Origin: Nocardioides turkmenicus
GTDB taxonomy: Bacteria; Actinomycetota; Actinomycetes; Propionibacteriales; Nocardioidaceae
Direction of reading: 5' to 3'
DNA length: 64,000 nucleotides
Assembly: GCF_011045035.1 (NCBI RefSeq)
Contig: NZ_JAALAA010000007.1
Span: 186,001-250,000, forward strand
The position numbers and the translations under genes are program-made. The first letter of the stretch is position 1. The number at the start of each line of letters is the position of its first letter. Shown piece after piece: positions 31,471-39,221 of this stretch. The notes under the pieces were generated by a model. The model had not been told where the DNA came from. It made no database searches and was given only the letters and a program-made list of their open reading frames with translations.

Positions 31471-32814
31471 ATGTTGATCATCAGTGGGCGCAGAGCCCGC
31501 CGCCGGATCGCCCTTGTCGCGGCAGCCCTCACGGCCGCCTCCGTGCTCGCCGGCTGCGGCTCGGAGGACGCGGGCGGCAGCGGAGGCGAAGGCACGGCCG
31601 CAGACCTCGACGCCGCCCTCGAGGAGGGTGGCACCATCACCTACTGGACGTGGACCCCGTCCGCCGAGGCCCAGGTCGCGGCGTTCGAGGACCAGTACCC
31701 GAACGTCGACGTGAAGCTGGTCAACGCCGGCACCGGCAACGACCACTACACGAAGCTGCAGAACGCGATCAAGGCCGGCTCCGGCGGCCCCGACGTGGCA
31801 CAGGTCGAGTACAAGGCGCTGCCGCAGTTCGCGCTGCCGGGGGAGCTGGTCGACCTGCGCCAGTACGGGTTCGACGAGTTCGAGTCGGACTACACGCCGT
31901 CGACCTGGGCGTCGGTGCAGGCCGGGGACGGCCTCTACGGCCTTCCCCAGGACTCCGGTCCGATGGCGCTCTTCTACAACCAGGAGGTCTTCGACGAGCA
32001 CAAGCTCGAGGTGCCGACCACCTGGGACGAGTACGTCGAGGCTGCCCGGACCATCAAGAAGGAGAACCCGTCGCAGTGCATCACCAACGACAGCGGTGAC
32101 GCCGGCTTCACCACCAGCATGATCTGGCAGGCCGGTGGCACGCCGTTCGAGTCCGACGGCGAGAGCGTCACGATCGACCTGCAGGACGAGGGCACGCTGA
32201 AGTGGACGGGCGTGTGGAACCAGCTCGTCGAGAACGAGCTCGTCTGCAGCATCCCCGGCTGGACCGAGGAGTGGTACAAGGCGCTCGGTGACGGCACCAT
32301 CGCCAGCATCGCGCTCGGCGCGTGGGCGCCGGGCGTCTTCGAGCAGTCGGTGCTGGAGGGCGCGGGCAAGTGGCGGGCCGCTCCGATGCCGACGTACGAC
32401 GGAAAGCCGGCGACCGCCGAGAACGGCGGCAGCACCCAGTCGGTGCTGAAGCAGAGCAAGAACCCCGCGCTGGCAGCGGCCTTCGTACGCTGGCTCAACC
32501 ATGACGAGGGCGTCGAGCCGTTCCTGGAGAGCGGTGGCTTCCCGGCCACGGTCGCGGACCTTGAAGACCCGGCGTTCGTCGACAAGAAGCTCGACTACTT
32601 CGGTGGCCAGCAGGTCAACCAGGTGCTCACCGAGGCGGCCACCCAGGTGGTCGAGGGCTGGCAGTACCTGCCCTACCAGCTGTACGCAGACACGATCTAC
32701 GGCGACACCGTCGGCAAGTCCTACCAGACCCACTCCGCCCTCGAAGGCGGTCTGGAGGCTTGGCAGGAGGCGCTCGTGAAGTACGGCGACGAGCAGGGCT
32801 TCAGCGTCAACTGA
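31471..32814 (+). CDS. Sugar-binding lipoprotein of the galactoside importer
   Basis: 447 residues. The signal peptide ends in a lipobox (SVLAGCGSED), so the Cys near residue 29 is lipidated and the protein is tethered outside the membrane. The mature part is a family 1 solute-binding fold: TITYWTWTPSAEAQVAAFED, GTGNDHYTKLQNAIKAGSGG, PDVAQVEY, GLPQDSGPMALFYN and a Trp-rich C-terminal lobe. The AAAGGAACGACATG context gives a good ribosome-binding site. A strong hairpin follows the stop, so it may be expressed above the downstream GH35. Confidence 0.9.
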   Translation: MLIISGRRARRRIALVAAALTAASVLAGCGSEDAGGSGGEGTAADLDAALEEGGTITYWTWTPSAEAQVAAFEDQYPNVDVKLVNAGTGNDHYTKLQNAIKAGSGGPDVAQVEYKALPQFALPGELVDLRQYGFDEFESDYTPSTWASVQAGDGLYGLPQDSGPMALFYNQEVFDEHKLEVPTTWDEYVEAARTIKKENPSQCITNDSGDAGFTTSMIWQAGGTPFESDGESVTIDLQDEGTLKWTGVWNQLVENELVCSIPGWTEEWYKALGDGTIASIALGAWAPGVFEQSVLEGAGKWRAAPMPTYDGKPATAENGGSTQSVLKQSKNPALAAAFVRWLNHDEGVEPFLESGGFPATVADLEDPAFVDKKLDYFGGQQVNQVLTEAATQVVEGWQYLPYQLYADTIYGDTVGKSYQTHSALEGGLEAWQEALVKYGDEQGFSVN

Positions 32815-32840
32815 CGCCCGAGGGATCCACGACCGACGGA

Positions 32841-32880
32841 ACGGACAGCCGCCGCACATCGCGGAGCGGCGGCTGTCCGT
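32841..32880 (+). terminator. Hairpin between binding-protein gene and GH35 gene
   Basis: A perfect 15-bp GC-rich stem (ACGGACAGCCGCCGC at 32841-32855 pairs with 32866-32880) with a 10-base loop. It starts 27 bases after the binding-protein stop and 19 bases separate it from the next ATG. It has no T-tract. It could partly terminate or protect the upstream mRNA, a common way to make more binding protein than downstream product. Confidence 0.7.
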
Positions 32881-32898
32881 TGCCCACGAGAGGCAGGT

Positions 32899-34653
32899 AT
32901 GCCCGAGTTCACGATCGGCGAGTCCGACTTCCTTCTCGACGGTGAGCCGTTCCGGATCCTCTCCGGTGCGCTGCACTACTTCCGGGTCCACCCCGACCAC
33001 TGGGCGGACCGGATCGAGAAAGCCCGGCTGATGGGCCTCAACACCATCGAGACCTACGTGCCGTGGAACGCCCACAGCCCCCGGCCTGGCGTCTTCGACA
33101 CCGACGGCATCCTCGACCTGCCGCGGTTCCTCCGCCTGGTGGGGGAGGCAGGCATGTACGCGATCGTGCGTCCGGGGCCGTTCATCTGCGCGGAGTGGGA
33201 CAACGGCGGGCTGCCACCCTGGCTGTTCCGGGAGCCGGGCGTCGGGATCCGCCGCCACGAGCCGCGCTTCCTCGGCGAGGTCGAGAAGTACCTCCACCAG
33301 GTCTCGGCGCTCGTACGCCCGCACCAGGTCGACCAGGGCGGACCCGTGCTGTTGGTCCAGGTGGAGAACGAGTACGGCGCGTATGGCGACGACCGGGACT
33401 ACCTCCGTGCCCTCGTGGAGATGATCCGTGGAGCCGGCATCGGCGTGCCGCTGGTCACCGTGGACCAGCCCGTCGATGCCATGCTCGCCGCCGGCGGAAT
33501 CGACGGCGTGCTGCGTACCAGCTCCTTCGGGTCGGACAGCGTGAACCGCTTGCGTACCCTCCGCGACCACCAGCCGACCGGGCCGCTGATGTGCATGGAG
33601 TTCTGGGACGGCTGGTTCGACCACTGGGGAGGCATCCACCACGCCACCGGCGTCGAACAGGCCGCCGCGGAGCTCGACGCCTTGCTCGCGGCCGGCGCCT
33701 CGGTCAACGTCTACATGTTCCACGGCGGCACGAACTTCGGCCTGACCAGCGGTGCCAACGACAAGGGGACCTACCGGCCGACGGTGACGTCGTACGACTA
33801 CGACGCGCCCCTGGACGAGGCCGGGAACCCGACGGCGAAGTACTTCGCGTTCCGCGAGGTCATCTCCCGTCATGCGCCGGTTCCGGCCGAGGTCCCGGCC
33901 TTGGCCGGTCCCGCGCCCGAGCAGACGGTGGAACTGGGCGAGCCGGTCCGGCTGCTCGACGACCCGGCGCGCTGGGGCACCTGGAGCAGCTGGGAGTCGC
34001 TGCCGGTCCTGGACGAGCTGGAGACGGACACTCGTCTGGCCGTCTACCGGACCGAGCTGCCGGGCGACGGCCCGGGGGTCCTCACCCTCGGCGAGGTCCG
34101 CGACCGCGCCGCCGTCCTCCTCGACGGCGCTCCCGTCGGCATCCTCGAGCGGGAGCACCACGAGCGGGCGATCGCGCTCCCGCGTGGGCGCGGCCGGCTG
34201 GAGCTGGTCGTCGAGGACCAGGGCCGGGTCAACTACGGCGCCCGCATCGGCGAGCACAAGGGGTTGGTCGGGCCGGCTCTGCTCGATGGGGTGCCGCTCA
34301 CTGGTTGGGAGGTCCTGGCAATCGACCTCGACCGGCTGCCACGCCTGTGGGAGACAGGCTCCTCCGACGGCGGTGGCGCCGGGGTCGGGCCCACCGCGTG
34401 GCGCGCGCACTTCTCGGCCGAGCCCGACGTCGACCTCTTCCTCGACACCACCGCCTGGGGCAAGGGCATCGCCTGGGTCAACGGCTTCTGCCTGGGCCGC
34501 TACTGGCGACGCGGGCCGCAGCACACCCTCTTCGTGCCCGGCCCGGTGATCCGGCCCGGTCACAACGAGCTCGTCGTCCTCGAGCTCGACGTCCTCGCCG
34601 ATCCGACGGCCCGGTTCGTCGCCGGCCCGTGCCTGGGGCCGCTCGAGGACTGA
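32899..34653 (+). CDS. Beta-galactosidase, GH35
   Basis: 584 residues. The barrel starts [18 protein letters not shown], followed by [16 protein letters not shown] and [16 protein letters not shown]. The acid/base is Glu158 in QVENEYG and the nucleophile is Glu234 in [14 protein letters not shown]-terminal jelly-roll domains follow (about 370-584). No signal peptide, so cytoplasmic. A second beta-galactosidase of another family in the same locus suggests that the imported sugar has more than one type of beta-galactosyl bond. Confidence 0.9.
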   Translation: MPEFTIGESDFLLDGEPFRILSGALHYFRVHPDHWADRIEKARLMGLNTIETYVPWNAHSPRPGVFDTDGILDLPRFLRLVGEAGMYAIVRPGPFICAEWDNGGLPPWLFREPGVGIRRHEPRFLGEVEKYLHQVSALVRPHQVDQGGPVLLVQVENEYGAYGDDRDYLRALVEMIRGAGIGVPLVTVDQPVDAMLAAGGIDGVLRTSSFGSDSVNRLRTLRDHQPTGPLMCMEFWDGWFDHWGGIHHATGVEQAAAELDALLAAGASVNVYMFHGGTNFGLTSGANDKGTYRPTVTSYDYDAPLDEAGNPTAKYFAFREVISRHAPVPAEVPALAGPAPEQTVELGEPVRLLDDPARWGTWSSWESLPVLDELETDTRLAVYRTELPGDGPGVLTLGEVRDRAAVLLDGAPVGILEREHHERAIALPRGRGRLELVVEDQGRVNYGARIGEHKGLVGPALLDGVPLTGWEVLAIDLDRLPRLWETGSSDGGGAGVGPTAWRAHFSAEPDVDLFLDTTAWGKGIAWVNGFCLGRYWRRGPQHTLFVPGPVIRPGHNELVVLELDVLADPTARFVAGPCLGPLED

Positions 34654-34684
34654 GCCCCGCTTGGTCCTGCGGGATCATGGACCC

Positions 34685-34847
34685 ATGAACCGACTTGGCG
34701 CCGCGACGAGCCCGTATCTCCAGCAACACAAGGACAATCCCGTCGACTGGTGGGAGTGGTCGCCCGAGGCGTTCGAGGAGGCGAGGAGGCGATACATTCC
34801 TGTCATTCTCTCCATCGGCTATGCCGCCTGTCACTGGTGCCACGTGA
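34685..34847 (+). pseudogene. 5' remnant of a DUF255/YyaL thioredoxin-fold gene
   Basis: From ATG 34685 the first 54 codons read as the start of a DUF255 protein ([20 protein letters not shown] ... YAACHWCHV), including the CxxC motif. Identity to the intact gene at 52428 is 43 of 53 aligned residues by my count. Immediately after CHWCHV the similarity stops, although the frame happens to stay open to 35332. This is the chromosomal stump left by the island. Confidence 0.85.
34823..34847 (+). repeat. Left boundary repeat of the island (putative attL)
   Basis: 25 bases that recur at 52569-52593 with one mismatch. The uninterrupted identical core is CACTGGTGCCACGTGA at 34832-34847. It encodes the A-C-H-W-C-H-V active-site segment of the DUF255 gene. 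Homology between the two copies ends exactly at the right end of the core. Confidence 0.65.
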
Positions 34848-35044
34848 CACTCTCGCCCCGCATGGCGAGGCCTGCTGACGTCGATTTACGCTCCGTGACG
34901 TGCCGATTCGTGCCGCTCGATGCCACCTCGGCTGCCCTGTACGGCGAAATTCCTGACCCAAATTCGTGTCCCGATCGCCACCTATGGCGTCGATCGAGTC
35001 GCAGACACCAGTGCTGGCTCCGGGTTGGTGGCACGGTAGGCACC

Positions 35045-35332
35045 ATGGACCGACAGGAAGCCTGGGAGGCCGCCCAGACGTACACGTGGGAGCAGGACAT
35101 GAGGCGGGGAGACTGGGCGACGCAGCGCACCGCAAAGATGCCCGAACCTCCCTGGCCGAGCCCGGAGAACCCCATACTCGAGGCGCTCCTTCAGGATGCT
35201 CGCAAGAACGTCGCCGACGGCATGTCGGTCGACCTCGCGATGCTCCAGCTTGCGACGCACTGCTGGTTCGAGGGCGGCATCGAGGGCTACGACCGAGGAC
35301 AGGGCGACGCGAGGTCCGAGACAGCGCCGTAG
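35045..35332 (+). CDS. Hypothetical protein, 95 aa
   Basis: From ATG 35045 ([20 protein letters not shown]): a small acidic, Trp-rich soluble protein with a probable helix DVAMLQL-like near the end ([19 protein letters not shown]). It lies in the frame that runs on from the DUF255 remnant, but the 65 codons in between are not protein-like, so it is probably a separate gene. No family recognised. It is the first candidate gene of the island's plus-strand operon. Confidence 0.45.
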   Translation: MDRQEAWEAAQTYTWEQDMRRGDWATQRTAKMPEPPWPSPENPILEALLQDARKNVADGMSVDLAMLQLATHCWFEGGIEGYDRGQGDARSETAP

Positions 35333-35435
35333 CCAACCACCGTCCATGGAATCGCCGCGGGTGATCTCATCGCGACGATGGCGCATTGTGGTGACAGAAC
35401 GGTTGAATCGCCAACGCAGGTGTCCAGCCCCCGCT

Positions 35436-35930
35436 ATGTTTCCAGACGTGACTGATGCCGCGCCGAAGCAGAAGGAGCGGTACAGCCGGGCGTGGGTCAT
35501 TGCGGCTGCGGCAGGGGCGAACTTCACATACGAGATCGTTGCAGACGACGAGCGCGGCGTTGATATGACTGTGACGTCGGATCTTCATGTACTTGACTTT
35601 CAGCTAAAGGCGACGAGCCATCCGGAGATCCAGGGTGGTTGTCTTGTGCATGACTTGGATGTCAGGACCTACAACCTTCTGCGTGCCAAGCAGCGCTCGG
35701 GGTACGGCGTGCTTGCCCTCATCGTCGTTGATGGCGAGCCAGAGCAATGGGTCTCTCTTGACGAGCACCGCACGGTACTTACCCGCTGTGCGTACTTCCT
35801 CCCGCTTCATGGGGCTCCGGAAACCCCAAATGACGTGACCGTGAGACTGAAGGTGCCCCTGGAGAACCGCCTGACCATCGAGGCAATGCGGCGATTGATG
35901 GCAGACTCAGCGGCAAGGTGGTCGTCATGA
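35436..35930 (+). CDS. DUF4365 domain protein, probable nuclease-like fold
   Basis: 164 residues. KQKERYSRAWVIAAAAGANF, then DDERGVDMTVTSD, LDFQLKATSHPE and YNLLRAKQRSGYGVLALIVV follow the DUF4365 layout, in which D...QLK lies where a PD-(D/E)XK-like catalytic core would be. DUF4365 proteins are common in defence loci and are presumed nucleases. The start is ATG 35436 or a GTG 12 bases later. The stop overlaps the next start (ATGA), so it is coupled to the following gene. Confidence 0.65.
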   Translation: MFPDVTDAAPKQKERYSRAWVIAAAAGANFTYEIVADDERGVDMTVTSDLHVLDFQLKATSHPEIQGGCLVHDLDVRTYNLLRAKQRSGYGVLALIVVDGEPEQWVSLDEHRTVLTRCAYFLPLHGAPETPNDVTVRLKVPLENRLTIEAMRRLMADSAARWSS

Positions 35931-37081
35931 CCGACGGGTACGCCGCCGAGGTCGCCGGCGGCGCTACGCCGACCGACGTGACGGCATGGCTTCGCTGGCG
36001 AGGATGGCGCCAGACTGGACGGTTGGGGGACGTTGCTTCCCGGTGGAAATCGGATCGTCACACGGTCGTTGTCCCCCTTCTGGTAGAGGCTCCCGACTTC
36101 GGACTGCGGTGGGCGGAGATGCTCCGTTCCCTGAGTGCGGCAGCGGGAACGGACGAGGCCGGAGTCGTGCTGGCGATCACGAAGTCCGGCTCCGACATCA
36201 CGGAGTTGCGTGCGGTCGGCGCCCGGTCGATTGACGACTCGATGCCCCTCCACGATGCCCAGACGCTTATAGCCGAGGCGCATCGAGCGCTCCTTGCCTC
36301 GGCTAATGCTGCGATCCAGCCGAGGAGCTATTTCGGCCACAGCATTCCCGAACGCGCGCGGGACTACTCCCGCCAGGTTCGGATGGGCCAGACGAGGCGC
36401 GGCAGCTACATCATCCCAATCATCAGTCGGATTCCGATCCTCGCGGCAGAAGACGCGGACGATGAGCCACTGTTCGCGGGAGACTTCTCGCTGCCGTTCG
36501 CGCGGCTCGCGATGCTGCGTTTCGCCCAGGGCCTGACCACCCTGGGGGAGATGGCGTACGGCGAGAGCGTGCCCGGGCGGCGCGAGATGAACGAGGCGGT
36601 AGACGCCGGGGTCTCGTACGAACTGTGCGATGCCGTGGCCAAGACACTTCGCACGGAGAGCATCGACGAGCTTGATGTCTCGTTCACATGGGCCGAGAGG
36701 CTTCCTGCTCCGGGCGCACCAGCCCGGGTAGGGATTGAGCAGGAGGCCGTTCCTGTGATCCAGCGGATGTCGGAGTACTTGAAGGGCGAACGCATCGTCG
36801 GCACACAGACGATCGTTGGGTATGTAAAGGCCCTGCTTCGCGGCGAGGACGACGAGAACGGCAAGGTGACGGTCCGCGCAGTCGACAACGACAAGGCCCG
36901 CGACATCACGATGAGACTGGATCCGGACTCGTACGACGTTGCCGTCCATGCGAACAACGAGCGCAAACTTGTTTCTGTCACGGGAGAGTTGGAGCGGGAT
37001 CCAGGCGGTACCCCAAGGTTCCTCAGCGTGGCCGAGGTGCGTCTGTTGGAGCCGCCGGACCCGGGGCTGCCCATTGAGTAG
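35927..37081 (+). CDS. Unknown island protein, 384 aa
   Basis: From ATG 35927, overlapping the DUF4365 stop by 4 bases. Soluble, mixed alpha/beta, with no membrane segment. Notable stretches are DVTAWLRWRGWRQTGRLGDV near the N-terminus, SYIIPIISRIPI at the centre and VIQRMSEYLKGERIVGTQTI followed by a beta-rich region ending VTGELERDPGGTPRFL. The last part recalls proteins that carry a substituted beta-barrel, but I cannot assign a family. The operon position ties it to the defence system. Confidence 0.7.
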   Translation: MTDGYAAEVAGGATPTDVTAWLRWRGWRQTGRLGDVASRWKSDRHTVVVPLLVEAPDFGLRWAEMLRSLSAAAGTDEAGVVLAITKSGSDITELRAVGARSIDDSMPLHDAQTLIAEAHRALLASANAAIQPRSYFGHSIPERARDYSRQVRMGQTRRGSYIIPIISRIPILAAEDADDEPLFAGDFSLPFARLAMLRFAQGLTTLGEMAYGESVPGRREMNEAVDAGVSYELCDAVAKTLRTESIDELDVSFTWAERLPAPGAPARVGIEQEAVPVIQRMSEYLKGERIVGTQTIVGYVKALLRGEDDENGKVTVRAVDNDKARDITMRLDPDSYDVAVHANNERKLVSVTGELERDPGGTPRFLSVAEVRLLEPPDPGLPIE

Positions 37082-37303
37082 CAAAGTTGGCGAGGGGGCC
37101 TCAAGAACTCTGCATTTCCACCCTGGCGGTCTTCACGCCCCTCATGTGGTTGAAATCGAAACTTTCCCGTGGTGGCAGTTTCTCTGGAGAGCGTTGGTGA
37201 GCCAGGTGAGGAAGGAACCTCGGAGGAGGTGGTCAGGCCGACGGCTGTGACGGTACTGGTACCGCTGGTGTGGTCGGATCGGAGGCCTGCGAGGATGGGG
37301 CCT

Positions 37304-37687
37304 ATGCCCGCCCTTCAGACTGCGGACGAGATCGAGGCGATCTTGGCCCGTCTTCATGGACGATCGATCGGCGCCCTTCAGGTTCTTGGAATCAATTCGC
37401 TGAAGTCGGTCGATCCGATGCCGGATGCGCTCACCGGTGCTGTGGTCATCTCCTCGCAAGTCTCTGGGCGACTCCTGCGGTTGACGACCGATGGGTTCGA
37501 AGTGAACGTCGACCTTCAGCGAACTGGCCGCGTCGTCTGGCTCAAGGTGGCGAAGCCGTACGACATGGCTGCAGGAACGGCCCGGCCAACCGTGCGCCTC
37601 ATACTGGAGGACGGGGATGGCCTCGATCTAACTGAGCCGGCCAAGACCAAACGGATCACAGTCAGGATCCTGCGTCGCGCTCGCTAA
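37304..37687 (+). CDS. Fpg/Nei-like N-terminal-domain protein lacking the catalytic Glu
   Basis: 127 residues from ATG 37304. The sequence runs MPALQTADEIEAILARLHGR, LKSVDPMPDALTGAVV, GRLLRLTTDGFEVNVDLQR, RPTVRLILEDGDGLDLTE. This parallels the N-terminal beta-sandwich of formamidopyrimidine/endonuclease VIII glycosylases (M-P-E-L-P, then LKTFDPP, then a sandwich ending LDLTE). Pro2 is kept but the essential Glu3 is Ala, and the H2TH and zinc-finger parts are missing. It is therefore probably not an active glycosylase and may recognise DNA or bases. The 222-base gap before it holds nothing obvious. Confidence 0.55.
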   Translation: MPALQTADEIEAILARLHGRSIGALQVLGINSLKSVDPMPDALTGAVVISSQVSGRLLRLTTDGFEVNVDLQRTGRVVWLKVAKPYDMAAGTARPTVRLILEDGDGLDLTEPAKTKRITVRILRRAR

Positions 37688-37763
37688 GACGGTCGAGGGT
37701 CGGTGGCTTGTTTTCAGGGTGCTCCAGCAGCTACCCTGAGCGCTCAATGCACAGGAACGAGGG

Positions 37764-39221
37764 ATGAGCATGAGACGCCGACATGAGCAGTCCGCCGATC
37801 TCGTAGTGCCAGCGAACTTCATCCGTGCTGTTCGTGAGTCGGGGTACCTGAGTATCTCAACTGCCTTGGCCGAACTAGTGGACAATTCCCTCCAGGCTGG
37901 CGCCGCCAACGTTGCCATAGATGTCAGAATGAGCGGCCAAGAAGGTCTCCCTGAGATCAGTGTGGTGGATGATGGCGATGGAATGTCACCGAGCGATCTT
38001 GAGGCCTGCCTCCGATTTGGTGGGTCGTCTCGCTTCGATGCGCGGCAGTCGTTCGGACGGTTCGGGATGGGACTTCCGGCAGCGAGCCTGAGTCAAGCGA
38101 GGCGCGCCGAGGTGACATCGTGGCAGGGCGGCAACCCGAAGTACCGAGTGACACTCGATGTCGATGAGGTTGCGACTGGTGCCGAGCCCGCCCTTGTTGC
38201 GGCGCAGGTGGGACCAAGTTCAACGGTGGCGGGAACCTGCGTTAGATGGCTTCAGTGTGATCGGATCGAATATCGCCGTCTCGCGTGGTTGGAGAGGGCT
38301 CTGCGACGTGATCTGGGTCGAATGTACCGACGTTTCCTGGGAGATGGTCTGCGTCTGACAATCAATGACACCATCGTTCCACCGGTCGACCCGCTGCTTC
38401 TCGAAAGCAGGGTGGACGGAGCCAGCGCTGCCCTAGCCTTCGAACCGCTCCGCTACGAGTTGGAGACCGAAAGTGGTGACACATCGATCGTCATCGTGCG
38501 GTTCAGCGTGTTGCCTGTGCACCGCTGGCATCAACTCAACAATGTCACAAAGCGGCGAGCTGGCATCGTCGGAGGTGGCGGTGTTTCCGTTCTACGGGCG
38601 GGACGCGAGATTGCTAATGGCTGGCATCTCATGGGCGGCAAGCGTCGGGAGAACTACGACGATTGGTGGCGCTGCGAGATCGAGTTCGACCCGATCCTCG
38701 ATGAGCACTTCGGCATAACGATCAACAAGCAGGGTATCCGGCCGTCCGCGGCTCTTCGCGAGGCAATCGAGCCGGAGCTTGAGTCCATCGCCCGGCTGTT
38801 GAACGCACGAGTTCGTCGAGCCTTCGAGGATGTGAAGTTCCAGGCCGCTGCAGAGAAATCCTGCCGCATCGCGGCGGCTGCTGATCCAGATCTGCCGTTG
38901 ATCCCATCTCGGGGGGGCAGCGGGTCTCTCCGATACCAGATCGCCTCCGAGGCGCTGCCGATGACTGTGATGTTTAAGTCGCACCTAGCACGCCGGACAC
39001 TCGATCTCACGATTAACGCTGATCACCCAGCCTTTGTGGCGCTGTACCAACCGCTGCAAGGAATCGAGGGCGACGCAGCGGCGAACCTGCGGACGTCGAT
39101 CGAACTCCTCCTGTTGTCCTTTGCCCGGAGCGCGGCGCAGTTGGAGCGCGACGGCCATCATGTCGACGACCTACTTGAAACGTGGAGCGCCACGTATGGA
39201 CGGATGTTGCAGAAGTCATGA
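37764..39221 (+). CDS. GHKL-type ATPase (Hsp90/MutL/MORC-like)
   Basis: 485 residues. The Bergerat ATP site is complete: N-box ALAELVDNSLQAGA (Glu37, Asn41), G1 DDGDGM (70-74) and G2 GRFGMGLP (98-105). An S5-type second domain (about 190-330) holds YDDWWRCEIEFDPILDEHFG and NKQGIRPS. GHKL ATPases dimerise on ATP and act as clamps; several anti-phage systems use them. ATG 37764 or 37770. It is coupled to the DruA-like gene by an ATGA overlap, so the two products are probably needed together. Codon use is less GC-rich than in the flanks. Confidence 0.85.
   Translation: MSMRRRHEQSADLVVPANFIRAVRESGYLSISTALAELVDNSLQAGAANVAIDVRMSGQEGLPEISVVDDGDGMSPSDLEACLRFGGSSRFDARQSFGRFGMGLPAASLSQARRAEVTSWQGGNPKYRVTLDVDEVATGAEPALVAAQVGPSSTVAGTCVRWLQCDRIEYRRLAWLERALRRDLGRMYRRFLGDGLRLTINDTIVPPVDPLLLESRVDGASAALAFEPLRYELETESGDTSIVIVRFSVLPVHRWHQLNNVTKRRAGIVGGGGVSVLRAGREIANGWHLMGGKRRENYDDWWRCEIEFDPILDEHFGITINKQGIRPSAALREAIEPELESIARLLNARVRRAFEDVKFQAAAEKSCRIAAAADPDLPLIPSRGGSGSLRYQIASEALPMTVMFKSHLARRTLDLTINADHPAFVALYQPLQGIEGDAAANLRTSIELLLLSFARSAAQLERDGHHVDDLLETWSATYGRMLQKS

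Noticed and set aside
30493..34563. A 1,356-codon minus-strand open frame across the sugar transporter and GH35 genes
   Set aside because: It is the GC-driven antisense shadow of several clear plus-strand genes and has no recognisable domain.
34848..35044. In-frame continuation of the DUF255 remnant into the 95-residue protein
   Set aside because: The frame is open, but the 65 codons after CHWCHV bear no resemblance to DUF255 and look non-coding; a fusion protein is unlikely.
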